Notes: generated by a model from the letters alone, not told the origin. 15,796 bases of DNA from an uncultured Ruminococcus sp. (GCA_902783535.1 CACZRJ010000022.1:1-15796); one strand, 5' to 3'; shown: positions 6,086 through 13,599, counted from the stretch's first letter. Numbers and translations are program-made.

Positions 6086-7428
6086 ACATCCGTCCCGTCA
6101 GAATCATCTGCGCGTTTCCGTCCCTTCGCGGAATCATCCGTGCTTACGGAATCATTCGTGATATCGTGAAGTTCCTGCTTCTTCTCCTTTTGCCGAAGTT
6201 CCTCAACAGAAACAGTATGCTCGACGGGTTTCCATTTCGGCTTATGAAACAAAGCGACCGTCGCGATCGGAACATATGTCAACATAAAAATGGGAAATGT
6301 AAGCGCGTAAAGGATTTTTTTGAACGGCGTTGTTCGGATATTCTTCCACTCGCTGATCGTAGTGATCACACCGACGAGAAGGATCGTGCCGAGCACATTC
6401 ATCAGCATCACCGTGAAGGACTCCAGAACGATCAGCGTATCCTTTGCCTGGATCGCAGAGAGGATCGCAATCGTTGAGTTGACCGCGATCGTAATGATGG
6501 AAAGGATATATGCAGGCGCGATATTCATCAAAATATCGAAGCATCCGAAATTGCCTTTGAAAATGCCCTTGAGCAGTTTTGTCCCGTAATGACGGATGAC
6601 CTGCAGATATCCGCGGGACCAGCGGACGCGCTGGCGGAAAGACTGCCTGAATTTTTTCGGCTGCTCGTCAAAGAATTCCGCGTCGGCGCAGTAAGCGACG
6701 GGATCCTTATTGATGATCTGGTACGCGGAAAACTCGAGGTCTTCCGTGAGCAGGTGGAACGGCCATCCGTCCAGCTGGTCGATGATTTTTCTGCTGACGA
6801 GATAACCTGTGCCGGAAACGGTGCTGCTTGTGTGCAGGATCCAGCGCGCGTGGTTCAGATAACGGCTCTCCCTGAGAAACCACAGTCCGGAGCCGGCGCT
6901 GATAAGGTTGTCGCCGTAATTCTTGCTGTTTCTGTAGCTGGTGATCACATTGTGACCCTGCGCGAACATGCGGTTCATCTGTTCGATGTAGTCTGCCTTC
7001 AGTATGTTGTCCGCGTCGAACACGAAATATCCGTCAAACTCTTCCGGGTAGTCCTCCTTTAAATGACCAAGGAGGTCGTTCATTGCGTAGCCTTTCCCGA
7101 CGAGTTCCTCGTTGAAACGCTTGTATACGACAGCGCCGGCTTTTTCAGCGATCTCTGCCGTTTCATCGGTGCAGTTATCCGCAAGAACGAAAACGGAAAT
7201 CATTGAAGCGTCATATGTCTGATTTCTGATGCTTTCAAGCAGATCCCCGATGACGGCCGCCTCGTTTCTGGCACAGATCAAGACAGCATAACGAAAACGC
7301 TTGTCGGTCTCGGGAGCTTTCCTTTTCTTCGCGAAAAAAAGGCTTACCGGAATGTAAAACAACTGATAAGAATAGCAAACGAAGAAAAGAAGCGTGCATA
7401 TGTAGTTGATGATTCGTAAAACTTCCAT
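6082..7428 (-). CDS. Membrane glycosyltransferase, family 2 (processive type)
   Basis: The 448-residue protein has an N-terminal membrane helix (about 6-32), a GT2 catalytic domain and three or four C-terminal membrane helices (about 298-392), then a charged Lys/Asp tail. Catalytic signatures are clear: ICARNEA (51-57), Asp84 in LADNCTD, the DAD metal motif (138-140), TED (228-230) and Q-R-V-R-W (266-270). The last of these marks processive enzymes such as cellulose, hyaluronan and poly-GlcNAc synthases, so it may build or export a surface polysaccharide or extend a membrane-bound sugar chain. The product cannot be told. The promoter is at 7596-7624 with a leader of about 160 bases. There is no strong ribosome site before ATG 7428 (only GCTGAG next to the start). 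The MazG-like gene is coupled downstream. Confidence 0.92.
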   Translation of the reverse strand: MEVLRIINYICTLLFFVCYSYQLFYIPVSLFFAKKRKAPETDKRFRYAVLICARNEAAVIGDLLESIRNQTYDASMISVFVLADNCTDETAEIAEKAGAVVYKRFNEELVGKGYAMNDLLGHLKEDYPEEFDGYFVFDADNILKADYIEQMNRMFAQGHNVITSYRNSKNYGDNLISAGSGLWFLRESRYLNHARWILHTSSTVSGTGYLVSRKIIDQLDGWPFHLLTEDLEFSAYQIINKDPVAYCADAEFFDEQPKKFRQSFRQRVRWSRGYLQVIRHYGTKLLKGIFKGNFGCFDILMNIAPAYILSIITIAVNSTIAILSAIQAKDTLIVLESFTVMLMNVLGTILLVGVITTISEWKNIRTTPFKKILYALTFPIFMLTYVPIATVALFHKPKWKPVEHTVSVEELRQKEKKQELHDITNDSVSTDDSAKGRKRADDSDGTDV

Positions 7429-7595
7429 CTCAGCAGCATCTTTGACCGCAACGCGGCCTGGTGTTGATCTGAATCAGCAGAAAACCGTACCTGGAAGGCA
7501 GGTTTCAGGGATTCATAACCGTTCGGGATCCCTTTCATGATACTAAGTCCGCAGGAGGAGCAAAATGACAAAATCAGCCATTTGCAACTGAAGAT

Positions 7596-7624
7596 ACAAT
7601 AACACATCTCCGCTGCAAAAGCAA
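7596..7624 (-). promoter_or_regulatory. Promoter for the glycosyltransferase-MazG operon
   Basis: -35 TTGCTT (7624-7619), 17-base spacer, -10 TATTGT (7601-7596) with an extended TGT. It lies in the 251-base gap between the DUF4037 stop and the glycosyltransferase start. I see no terminator after the DUF4037 gene, so readthrough from upstream is also possible. Confidence 0.55.
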
Positions 7625-7679
7625 GGCGTTTCAGGAAGAAATGATGTGATCCGTTCCAAACGATAAACGCGTGTTCAAT

Positions 7680-8639
7680 TCATTCGGTCGCGGCAAGGAT
7701 GTGCAGGTTTCTGACATCCCCGTTCCTGATGCCCGCATTCACACTGTAGGCATGCTTCTCAAGATCATCTGACGCAGAGTCGGAAAGACCGCAGGAACTC
7801 AGGACCGAGCAGAATGCGCGAGACAGTTTCTCAATCATATCGGTAACATTTTCGGACTCATGAGATTCGTCTGCGGACAGGATCGAAAGGAGTTCAGATT
7901 CGATGCCGCTCATGACCGGCAGATCTCTCATGGCGCGGAAAGACCATTTATAATAAGGACAGTACGCGTTGTTGATCAGGAAGACGGACTGTATCGCAGA
8001 ACGGACGAACTCAAAGGCGGCAAGCCTTGCTGCGCCGTTTTCCCCGTGTGCGAGGCACCGGGTGTGATTGTAAGGTCCGGACTGTGCCATGAGCAGAAGG
8101 TTTCCGGCAAGCTTTTTTCTTCGTATGTCTTCCGGGTATTCGGCAATCCTGTTTCGGATCTCGGTCAGTTCACCGTAGCGGTCTTCAAAAACGGCTCCGT
8201 TAACGGCTTCCGCAAACATATACGACGGTACGGAAAGCCACTGCTTCCAGTCAAGTATTCCGTCAGAGGATCCGATTTTCGAAAGAAAGAATTCTCCGGT
8301 TCTGATCACGCCGCGCCGATTTCCGCCGACGGGACTCAGTTTTCCCCGTTTCAATCCCTCGAATGTATCGGGCAGTTGTGCGTATGCCCGTTCCAGAAGG
8401 AATTCACTCCGTCTGTCCAGGACTGATTCATCTGGGATAAACAGACAGAATCCGGGGTCGAAATCGTGATCTCTGGAAACGATGTCGTCATAACCGAAGC
8501 ATTCGGACCCGCTCCCTGTCAGCGCAGCCGCGGTTTTTCCGGCGATCTCGGGAAAGCCGTCCAGCATCTGTTTGCCGTAGGCTTCATAGTAACGCCTGCA
8601 AATATCAAGTCCGTCCATAGATTCGGTCGGCGCGTTCAT
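7680..8639 (-). CDS. DUF4037 protein, nucleotidyltransferase-like
   Basis: The 319-residue protein fits the DUF4037 family. The N-terminal region holds a nucleotidyltransferase-type motif: T-G-S-G-S (41-45) followed after 11 residues by D57-H-D59-F-D61, the G-S...D-x-D pattern of the MNT/kanamycin-nucleotidyltransferase superfamily. The C-terminal half is helical and includes YYKWSFRAMRDLP, typical of the family as I recall it. A role in adding a nucleotide to a small molecule or protein is plausible but unproven. The start at 8639 has GGAGAAGG six bases upstream and overlaps the end of the TPR gene by 35 bases, so the two are translated together. A second in-frame ATG lies at 8618 without as good a site. 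Confidence 0.8.
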   Translation of the reverse strand: MNAPTESMDGLDICRRYYEAYGKQMLDGFPEIAGKTAAALTGSGSECFGYDDIVSRDHDFDPGFCLFIPDESVLDRRSEFLLERAYAQLPDTFEGLKRGKLSPVGGNRRGVIRTGEFFLSKIGSSDGILDWKQWLSVPSYMFAEAVNGAVFEDRYGELTEIRNRIAEYPEDIRRKKLAGNLLLMAQSGPYNHTRCLAHGENGAARLAAFEFVRSAIQSVFLINNAYCPYYKWSFRAMRDLPVMSGIESELLSILSADESHESENVTDMIEKLSRAFCSVLSSCGLSDSASDDLEKHAYSVNAGIRNGDVRNLHILAATE

Positions 8640-9453
8640 ACAGTGCCTTCTCCGTCATAAAATACCCGTAATGTCCGAAAACGGGCGCGCATTTGTCACA
8701 GACGAACGCGTAGTTTCCGTCCGTCCGGTCTTTTTCCGAATCAAGAAGATGTTCGGCATGCTCAAGGCATTCGGCGATCTTTTCCTGCGAGATCTCGGAT
8801 TCCAGTCCGTACCTTGCTTCATAAAGGGACGCCAGATTCAGCCAGGAAACGGCTGTTTCGGGACGTCCGTTTTCCAGACTGCTCATGACCCGGATCGCGG
8901 AAAGAAACGATTCCTCCGATTCGGCATAGCGGCCCAGATCGCAAAGCGTCAATCCCATGTTGTTATACAGCCCGCCCATTCTGGAATCATCCGGATTCAG
9001 GGTTTTGCGGTATACTTCAGCGGCCTGCTCAAACAGGGAAATGGACTTTTCCGCCTCCCCCGCCGTCTTGTAAACGGTCGCGGCGTTCAGCAGCGCAGTC
9101 CCGCCTTCGGCGCGGTCCATGACACCGATCGTCCTTCCGGAGCGAATCGCTTCCTCGGCGTCACGCTTTGCTTCTTCCAGACGGCCTGACTTCCTGTAAA
9201 GTCCCATCCGTTCGTTCAGCAAAGTGAACCGTCCGCCTTCGTCTCCTCCGGCTTCCGCCTCTTCAAGCCAATAGTTCAGATGACGTTCCGCTGCGGAGAT
9301 GTCTTCGGAATCATAATAACTGTCCAGTTTTTCCATGATCCGCCCGATTGGTATCTGCCGGACGGCAGGTTTTTTTGCATATGCATCCGTGCAAAATGGA
9401 CATGCCGGATCCGTGTAGTCCTCCGGCTGCATCGTCGCTTGTCTGTCTTCCAT
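8605..9453 (-). CDS. Tetratricopeptide-repeat protein paired with DUF4037
   Basis: The 282-residue soluble protein has TPR helices across about residues 38-235. Good repeat units are visible at LNERMGLYRKSGRLEEAKRD, LNAATVYKTAGEAEKSISLF, LYNNMGLTLCDLGRYAESEE and LNLASLYEARYG. It ends with YAFVCDKCAPVFGHYGYF, where Cys252 and Cys255 form a CxxC. The N-terminus has a second pair (C18-P-F-C21), so a zinc site is possible. TPR proteins usually bind partner proteins, and the overlapping DUF4037 gene is the obvious candidate. The start at 9453 is set by GGAGAGGGG eight bases upstream. The promoter is predicted at 9606-9634. Specific function unknown. Confidence 0.85.
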   Translation of the reverse strand: MEDRQATMQPEDYTDPACPFCTDAYAKKPAVRQIPIGRIMEKLDSYYDSEDISAAERHLNYWLEEAEAGGDEGGRFTLLNERMGLYRKSGRLEEAKRDAEEAIRSGRTIGVMDRAEGGTALLNAATVYKTAGEAEKSISLFEQAAEVYRKTLNPDDSRMGGLYNNMGLTLCDLGRYAESEESFLSAIRVMSSLENGRPETAVSWLNLASLYEARYGLESEISQEKIAECLEHAEHLLDSEKDRTDGNYAFVCDKCAPVFGHYGYFMTEKALYERADRIYGRT

Positions 9454-9518
9454 CTCTGACGCCCCTCTCCGCCGCTTTCGCGGTCATATTTCAAATCCGA
9501 AAAATCGAGAGCTTTGAC

Positions 9519-9547
9519 TTGCTTTTTTATTTCACGCATGATATTAT
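9519..9547 (+). promoter_or_regulatory. Promoter for the flavodiiron gene
   Basis: -35 TTGCTT (9519-9524), 17-base spacer, -10 TATTAT (9542-9547) with an extended TGA. The predicted start near 9554 gives a leader of about 167 bases. A weaker alternative is TTGCCT (9587-9592), 17 bases, TATTCT (9610-9615). Confidence 0.65.
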
Positions 9548-9605
9548 GAAACAAGGTTGGTTCGTTTCTGTCTCGTATCCTGCCGCTTGCCTGTCTTCTT
9601 TCTGC

Positions 9606-9634
9606 ATTTTATTCTATCGCAGGCAGGAAGTCAA
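9606..9634 (-). promoter_or_regulatory. Promoter for the TPR-DUF4037 operon
   Basis: -35 TTGACT (9634-9629), 17-base spacer, -10 TAAAAT (9611-9606); five of six bases match consensus in each box. The predicted start near 9600 gives a leader of about 147 bases. It faces the flavodiiron promoter at 9519-9547. Confidence 0.6.
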
Positions 9635-9720
9635 GCCCTTCTGCACATTGCGTGCCGGCGCGGATACGTCCCGGATATTTGAAATCGCCCGAATTCTTCA
9701 TTATTTTTCGGAGGCTCAGC

Positions 9721-11514
9721 ATGGCATTTTCAAATCGCATTCTCTATGTCGGCGTGAATGATCATGACATTGATCTGTTTGAAGGTCAGTACGTCGTTCC
9801 GAACGGCATGTCGTATAACTCTTATCTTCTGATGGACGACAAAATCGCAGTGATGGACACTGTCGACCGACGTTTCACGCACGAGTGGCTCGACAACATC
9901 GCGAAATGTCTGAACGGACGAAGACCGGATTACCTTGTCATACAGCACATGGAGCCGGATCATTCCGCAAACATTCTTTCCTTCCTCAAAGTGTATCCCG
10001 ACGTCCGCATCGTCACGTCCGCCAAAGCGCTCGTCATGATGAAGAATTTCTACGGAGAGGATTTTTCCGAACGCGCGATCGTCATTGCAGACGGAGATGT
10101 TTTGGAGCTCGGAGAAATGTCCCTTCAGTTCGTCGGCGCGCCGGTGGTCCACTGGCCGGAGGTCGTTATGACTTACGAGTCGACTGAAAAGGTCCTGTTT
10201 TCCGCGGACGGATTCGGAAAATTCGGCGCACTGGACGCGGAAGAAGACTGGGCGTGCGAAGCCCGGCGCTACTATTTCGGAATCGTCGGAAAATACGGTG
10301 CCCAGGTTCAGAACGTTCTGAAAAAAGCTTCCGGACTGGAGATCCGGACGATCTGTCCGCTGCACGGCCCCGTGCTGGAAGATCATCTGGAATACTATCT
10401 CGGACTCTATCAGACCTGGTCTTCCTACGAGCCCGAATCTGAAGGCGTCGTGATCGCCTACACATCCGTTTACGGAAACACCAGGAAAGCGGTCGATCTT
10501 CTCGCGGAAGTTCTGAAAAAGAACGGATGCCCCAAGACCGTACTTCACGACCTCGCGCGTACCGACATGGCGGAAGCCGTCGAAGACGCCTTCAGATATG
10601 GAAAACTCGTGCTCGCGACGACAACTTACAATGCGGACATCTTCCCTTTCATGCGTCAGTTCATTGAACAGCTCAAAGAAAGAAACTTTAAGAACAGAAA
10701 GGTCGCTCTGATCGAGAACGGTTCCTGGGCCCCGCAGGCCGCAAAAACGATGCGCGCCATGCTCGACGAATGCAAAAACATCACGTTTGCCGAGCACACC
10801 GTCCATATCATGTCAGCACTGAATGACGAGAGCAAGGAACAGGTCCGGCTGCTCGGAGAGGAACTGGCACTTGAGTACATCGCGCAGAAGGGCGACGATA
10901 TCGACAAAAACGACATGAAGGCGCTGTTCAACATCGGGTACGGCCTTTACGTCGTCACTTCGAACGACGGAGTCAGGGACAACGGTCTCATCGTCAATAC
11001 CGTAACGCAGGTCACCAATACGCCCAACCGTGTCGCCGTCACGATCAATAAGGACAATTACTCCCACCACATCATCCGCCAGACCGGAAAAATGAATGTC
11101 AACTGCCTGTCTGTCGAAGCGCCTTTCAGTGTATTTGAATGCTTCGGATTCCGCAGCGGAAGAAACACGGACAAATTCGAAGGGACCGAAGTGCTCCGGT
11201 CCGACAACGGGCTGGTATTCCTTCCCAGATATATCAATTCCTTCATGTCTCTTGAAGTGGAGCAATACGTCGACCTCGGAACCCACGGAATGTTCATATG
11301 CTCCGTCACAGAGGCCCGGGTCATATCCAAAGCAGAAACCATGACATATACGTATTATCAGACCAATGTCAAGCCGAAGCCGGAGACCAAAGGCAAAAAA
11401 GGATACGTTTGCAAAGTCTGCGGATATGTGTATGAAGGCGATGAGCTTCCGGACGATTTCGTCTGCCCGCTCTGCAAGCACGGCGCAGCCGATTTCGAGC
11501 CGATCCAGTCCTGA
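9721..11514 (+). CDS. Four-module flavodiiron protein: diiron/lactamase-fold, flavodoxin, flavin reductase and rubredoxin
   Basis: It reduces O2 to water or NO to N2O in the cytoplasm and protects anaerobes. The 597 residues hold, in order, a metallo-beta-lactamase-fold diiron domain (about 1-240) with ligands His76, Glu78, Asp80, His81, His144, Asp163 and His215. Spacing of 62 and 18 residues around His144 matches the family. Next comes a flavodoxin domain (about 242-385; FMN loop TSVYGNTR), an FMN-binding flavin-reductase-type split barrel (about 400-555; NTVTQVTNTPNRVAVTINK, SVFECFGFRSGR) and a C-terminal rubredoxin (561-595) with Cys564, 567, 582 and 585. Electrons probably enter through the flavin reductase and/or rubredoxin modules. 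The ATG at 9721 is chosen because CGGAGG lies six bases upstream; an in-frame GTG at 9652 has no ribosome site. The next gene starts 67 bases later. Confidence 0.95.
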   Translation: MAFSNRILYVGVNDHDIDLFEGQYVVPNGMSYNSYLLMDDKIAVMDTVDRRFTHEWLDNIAKCLNGRRPDYLVIQHMEPDHSANILSFLKVYPDVRIVTSAKALVMMKNFYGEDFSERAIVIADGDVLELGEMSLQFVGAPVVHWPEVVMTYESTEKVLFSADGFGKFGALDAEEDWACEARRYYFGIVGKYGAQVQNVLKKASGLEIRTICPLHGPVLEDHLEYYLGLYQTWSSYEPESEGVVIAYTSVYGNTRKAVDLLAEVLKKNGCPKTVLHDLARTDMAEAVEDAFRYGKLVLATTTYNADIFPFMRQFIEQLKERNFKNRKVALIENGSWAPQAAKTMRAMLDECKNITFAEHTVHIMSALNDESKEQVRLLGEELALEYIAQKGDDIDKNDMKALFNIGYGLYVVTSNDGVRDNGLIVNTVTQVTNTPNRVAVTINKDNYSHHIIRQTGKMNVNCLSVEAPFSVFECFGFRSGRNTDKFEGTEVLRSDNGLVFLPRYINSFMSLEVEQYVDLGTHGMFICSVTEARVISKAETMTYTYYQTNVKPKPETKGKKGYVCKVCGYVYEGDELPDDFVCPLCKHGAADFEPIQS

Positions 11515-11538
11515 GTAAAAAAATAAGAATATACAATG

Positions 11539-11557
11539 CCGGACAGTTCCTGTTCGG
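11539..11557 (+). other. Small hairpin in the spacer after the flavodiiron gene
   Basis: CCGGACAG (11539-11546) pairs with CTGTTCGG (11550-11557) around a TTC loop, with one G-U pair. No T-run follows, so it does not look like a terminator. It may stabilise or separate parts of a shared transcript with the downstream genes. Confidence 0.4.
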
Positions 11558-11581
11558 TCATGCGATGAAAGGAGTTGCGAC

Positions 11582-12100
11582 ATGAGCCTGTTTTCCAAAA
11601 TCTTCGGCGGCGACAAGGAAGCCGAAAAAGCAGCAAAAGACCTTCTGAACGGCCTGTTCGGTCAGCCGAACCAGACGTCGGGAAAGCCTGAATCAGCACC
11701 CCAATCCAGACCGGAAGAACCGCAAACGCAGAACCAGACGGAAGTTCCTTCCGGACCTTCGGGGTTTTCCTGGGGTCCTGTCATGCCGGACGAACCGAAC
11801 CAGTACAATTACAACGGTCCGTTCTGGGCGTATTTCGAAGAGATCTTCCATCAGGAATTCTCTCGCTATCGTATCGAAAAAGCGGAACCGCAGCCGAAGC
11901 GGCGGTTCGTCTACACGTTCTACGACGGAACAAGGAAAGCGCTCGTCGTGGAACTGGTCGGATCGTCGAGCGAGCCGAAGGCCGTCCGCGCGAAATGCGC
12001 AAGAGAAAACGTTCCCTATCTCCGCTATTACTATGACTACGAGGGATGGTGGAACACGCGCAAATATGTCGTCAGCCGCACAGGAAACGCGCTGAACTGA
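11582..12100 (+). CDS. Uncharacterised small protein with a possible restriction-endonuclease-like fold
   Basis: The 172-residue protein has a short charged N-terminus (MSLFSKIFGGDKEAEK), a disordered Pro/Gln/Glu linker (about 28-75) and a compact C-terminal domain (about 78-172). That domain has aromatic-rich helices (FWAYFEEIFHQEFSRYRI), a strand pair with Asp115 and Glu124 (FYDGTRKALVVELV), a spacer, and VPYLRYYYDYEGWWNTRKYVV. The layout of acidic residues on adjacent strands followed by 'xPYLR' recalls DUF2726/DUF559-type nuclease-fold domains, but the catalytic Lys is not in the usual place, so it may be inactive. I recognise the GWWNTR-type ending as common in gut Clostridia but know no function. 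AAAGGAG seven bases before ATG 11582 sets the start. It lies between the flavodiiron and reverse transcriptase genes on the same strand. Confidence 0.75.
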   Translation: MSLFSKIFGGDKEAEKAAKDLLNGLFGQPNQTSGKPESAPQSRPEEPQTQNQTEVPSGPSGFSWGPVMPDEPNQYNYNGPFWAYFEEIFHQEFSRYRIEKAEPQPKRRFVYTFYDGTRKALVVELVGSSSEPKAVRAKCARENVPYLRYYYDYEGWWNTRKYVVSRTGNALN

Positions 12101-12317
12101 CGAAAACGGCAGGACAATCGTCCGCCGTCAACAATTGAAAAAAAGCAGTCGGGAAACGCTCAGCGCCTGCGGCGGATCCGGCACGGGCACATCTGTTCTC
12201 TTTCAGAAAGACGAACGGCTTCGCAGGCAGTCTGCCCGCGTACGGTCTTGTACATCCCGGAATTTTCCGGGCTTTAACCTATTTTCCCGTCTGCTTTTTT
12301 TGCGGAAAGGAAACGTC
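12101..12317 (+). other. Hairpin-rich non-coding stretch upstream of the reverse transcriptase (candidate structured RNA)
   Basis: Four stems can be drawn in 217 bases. (a) 12107-12127: CGGC/GCCG plus GGAC/GTCC around AATC with one bulged A. (b) 12195-12216: GTTC/GAAC plus TCTTT/AAAGA around CAG with one bulged C. (c) 12222-12240: CGC/GCG plus GGCA/TGCC around GTC. (d) 12256-12271: CCCGGA/TCCGGG around ATTT. None has a proper T-run, so they are not ordinary terminators. The ribosome site of the reverse transcriptase (AAAGG, 12306-12310) follows. There is no convincing promoter. It could be an RNA partner or template of the enzyme, or simply a leader. Confidence 0.45.
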
Positions 12318-13544
12318 ATGGATGCATCACTTCTGGACCGGCTCTCCGATCCGAACGCATGGGAGTCCTTTTATGAATACAAAACGGGTCTGATTTCTCA
12401 GAAGTCCTTTTCTTCCGAACTCAGATCTTTCATTGACGAGAAAAGATATCTTCCCGTCTGCGACCTGATGCTCTCCGGAAAACAGTTCCCGCTCCCCAGA
12501 AAGTCCGTCATCAGCAAAATGGGCAAAAAGAAAAAGCGGACTGTCTACATTTATCCGGAAGACTGCGGCATCGTTCTGAAACTTCTGACACATCTGATGA
12601 TCAGGAAATACGACGGCATCTTTTCCGGACATCTGTATTCTTTTCGTCCGAATCTGACTGCGAAAGACGCCGTATACCGGTTCTGTCGTAACGGAAACAT
12701 ATCCTCATTATATGCGTACAAGGCGGACATCCACGACTACTTCAACTCTATCCCCGTCGGGAATTTTCTGCCTCTTCTGAAGGAAGCGCTTTCGGATGAT
12801 CCCCGTCTGTACGCATTCCTGTCGTCTCTGCTGGAAGAGACGCGCGTTCTCGAAAATGGCAAGCCGGTCATTGAGCAGAAAGGCATCATGGCGGGAACGC
12901 CGCAGTCCGCTTTCTATGCAAACCTGTACCTGAGCGGTCTCGACCGGGAGATCGCGGACAGAAGCCGCCTGTATGCCCGTTATTCCGACGACATCATCGT
13001 TTTCACGGAGACTGAGGAAGAATGCCTTCAATGTGCCGAAATCGTCAGAAAAAACCTTGAGGACCGCTCGCTGGAGGTCAATCCTTCGAAAGAGTCTTTT
13101 TTCAGACCCGGAGACGGCATCGATTTTCTCGGATTCCGAATCGAAGGAAAAACAGTCGACATCTCCCCTGTTTCCGTATTGAAGATCAAGCAGAAAATGC
13201 GGAGAAAGCGGGACGCGCTGCAAAGGTGGCGGTTAAGGAACGGAGAAGACGGCGTCCGCGCCGCAAAAGCGTTCCTTCGCGTCTTCAACAGCAAACTGTT
13301 CGGAGCGGGGACGGACGGCGAAATTGACGACCACGATCTGACCTGGAGCGAATGGTACTTCCCTCTGATCACTACGGAAAAGAGCCTGCACGAGATCGAC
13401 GCATACGCGCAGGACTGCATTCGTTATCTGATCTCCGGAACGCATACGAAAGCCAGATTCAACGTCAGATATCCGGACCTGAAGCGCATCGGCTACCGCA
13501 GCCTCGTCAACGCATATTATTCATACAGAAAGCAGCACACGTAA
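12318..13544 (+). CDS. Stand-alone reverse transcriptase, unclassified
   Basis: It copies RNA into DNA. The 408-residue protein shows reverse transcriptase palm motifs: Y-K-A-D137-I-H-D-Y-F142 (motif A), KGIMAGTPQS (188-197) with ANLYL, Y222-S-D224-D225 in ARYSDDIIVF (motif C), NPSKES and FLGFRI (270-274). The three catalytic Asp residues are present. A basic helix (KIKQKMRRKRDALQRWR, about 289-305) starts a thumb-like C-terminal region ending in LTWSEWYFPLI and KRIGYRSLVNAYY. There is no HNH or maturase-like extension, no retron NAxxH or VTG signature, and no variable-repeat cassette nearby. The start ATG 12318 has AAAGG seven bases upstream; the open frame back to 12135 is treated as non-coding. 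I recall similar solitary enzymes in gut Clostridia. The biological role is unknown; defence, RNA-templated repair and domestication are all open. Confidence 0.9.
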   Translation: MDASLLDRLSDPNAWESFYEYKTGLISQKSFSSELRSFIDEKRYLPVCDLMLSGKQFPLPRKSVISKMGKKKKRTVYIYPEDCGIVLKLLTHLMIRKYDGIFSGHLYSFRPNLTAKDAVYRFCRNGNISSLYAYKADIHDYFNSIPVGNFLPLLKEALSDDPRLYAFLSSLLEETRVLENGKPVIEQKGIMAGTPQSAFYANLYLSGLDREIADRSRLYARYSDDIIVFTETEEECLQCAEIVRKNLEDRSLEVNPSKESFFRPGDGIDFLGFRIEGKTVDISPVSVLKIKQKMRRKRDALQRWRLRNGEDGVRAAKAFLRVFNSKLFGAGTDGEIDDHDLTWSEWYFPLITTEKSLHEIDAYAQDCIRYLISGTHTKARFNVRYPDLKRIGYRSLVNAYYSYRKQHT

Positions 13545-13545
13545 A

Positions 13546-13584
13546 GAAAAAGCAGGAAAACCGGCCGGTTAACCTGCTTTTCTA
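13546..13584. terminator. Bidirectional terminator between the reverse transcriptase and the isomerase
   Basis: AAAAGCAGG (13548-13556) pairs with CCTGCTTTT (13573-13581). An inner AACCGG/CCGGTT extends the stem after an AA/AA mismatch. T-runs flank both sides, so it can end the rightward reverse transcriptase transcript and the leftward isomerase transcript, whose stops are 2 and 16 bases away. Confidence 0.85.
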
Positions 13585-13599
13585 TTGTCAAAAGACAGA

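Noticed and set aside
7344..7607. 87-codon minus-strand ORF at the start of the glycosyltransferase gene
   Set aside because: It overlaps the glycosyltransferase coding start in another frame, starts at or before the promoter -10 region and shows no ribosome site or recognisable domain.
9652..9720. Longer flavodiiron start at GTG 9652
   Set aside because: No ribosome site there, whereas ATG 9721 has CGGAGG six bases upstream and begins with the normal family N-terminus.
9730..10806. 358-codon antisense ORF within the flavodiiron gene
   Set aside because: It lies wholly opposite a strongly recognised gene and its protein resembles nothing; it is a shadow of codon bias. The same applies to the antisense frames at 1092-1802, 3157-3777, 4666-5298, 10813-11616 and 13585-14445.
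12135..12317. In-frame N-terminal extension of the reverse transcriptase from a TTG
   Set aside because: It has no ribosome site, low-quality composition and overlaps the four stems. ATG 12318 has a good ribosome site and matches the expected family start.
12101..13544. Retron, diversity-generating element or group II intron
   Set aside because: I found no retron NAxxH or VTG signature and no flanking a1/a2 pair that I could draw. There is no template/variable repeat pair, and no intron domain V-like fold or maturase/HNH extension.
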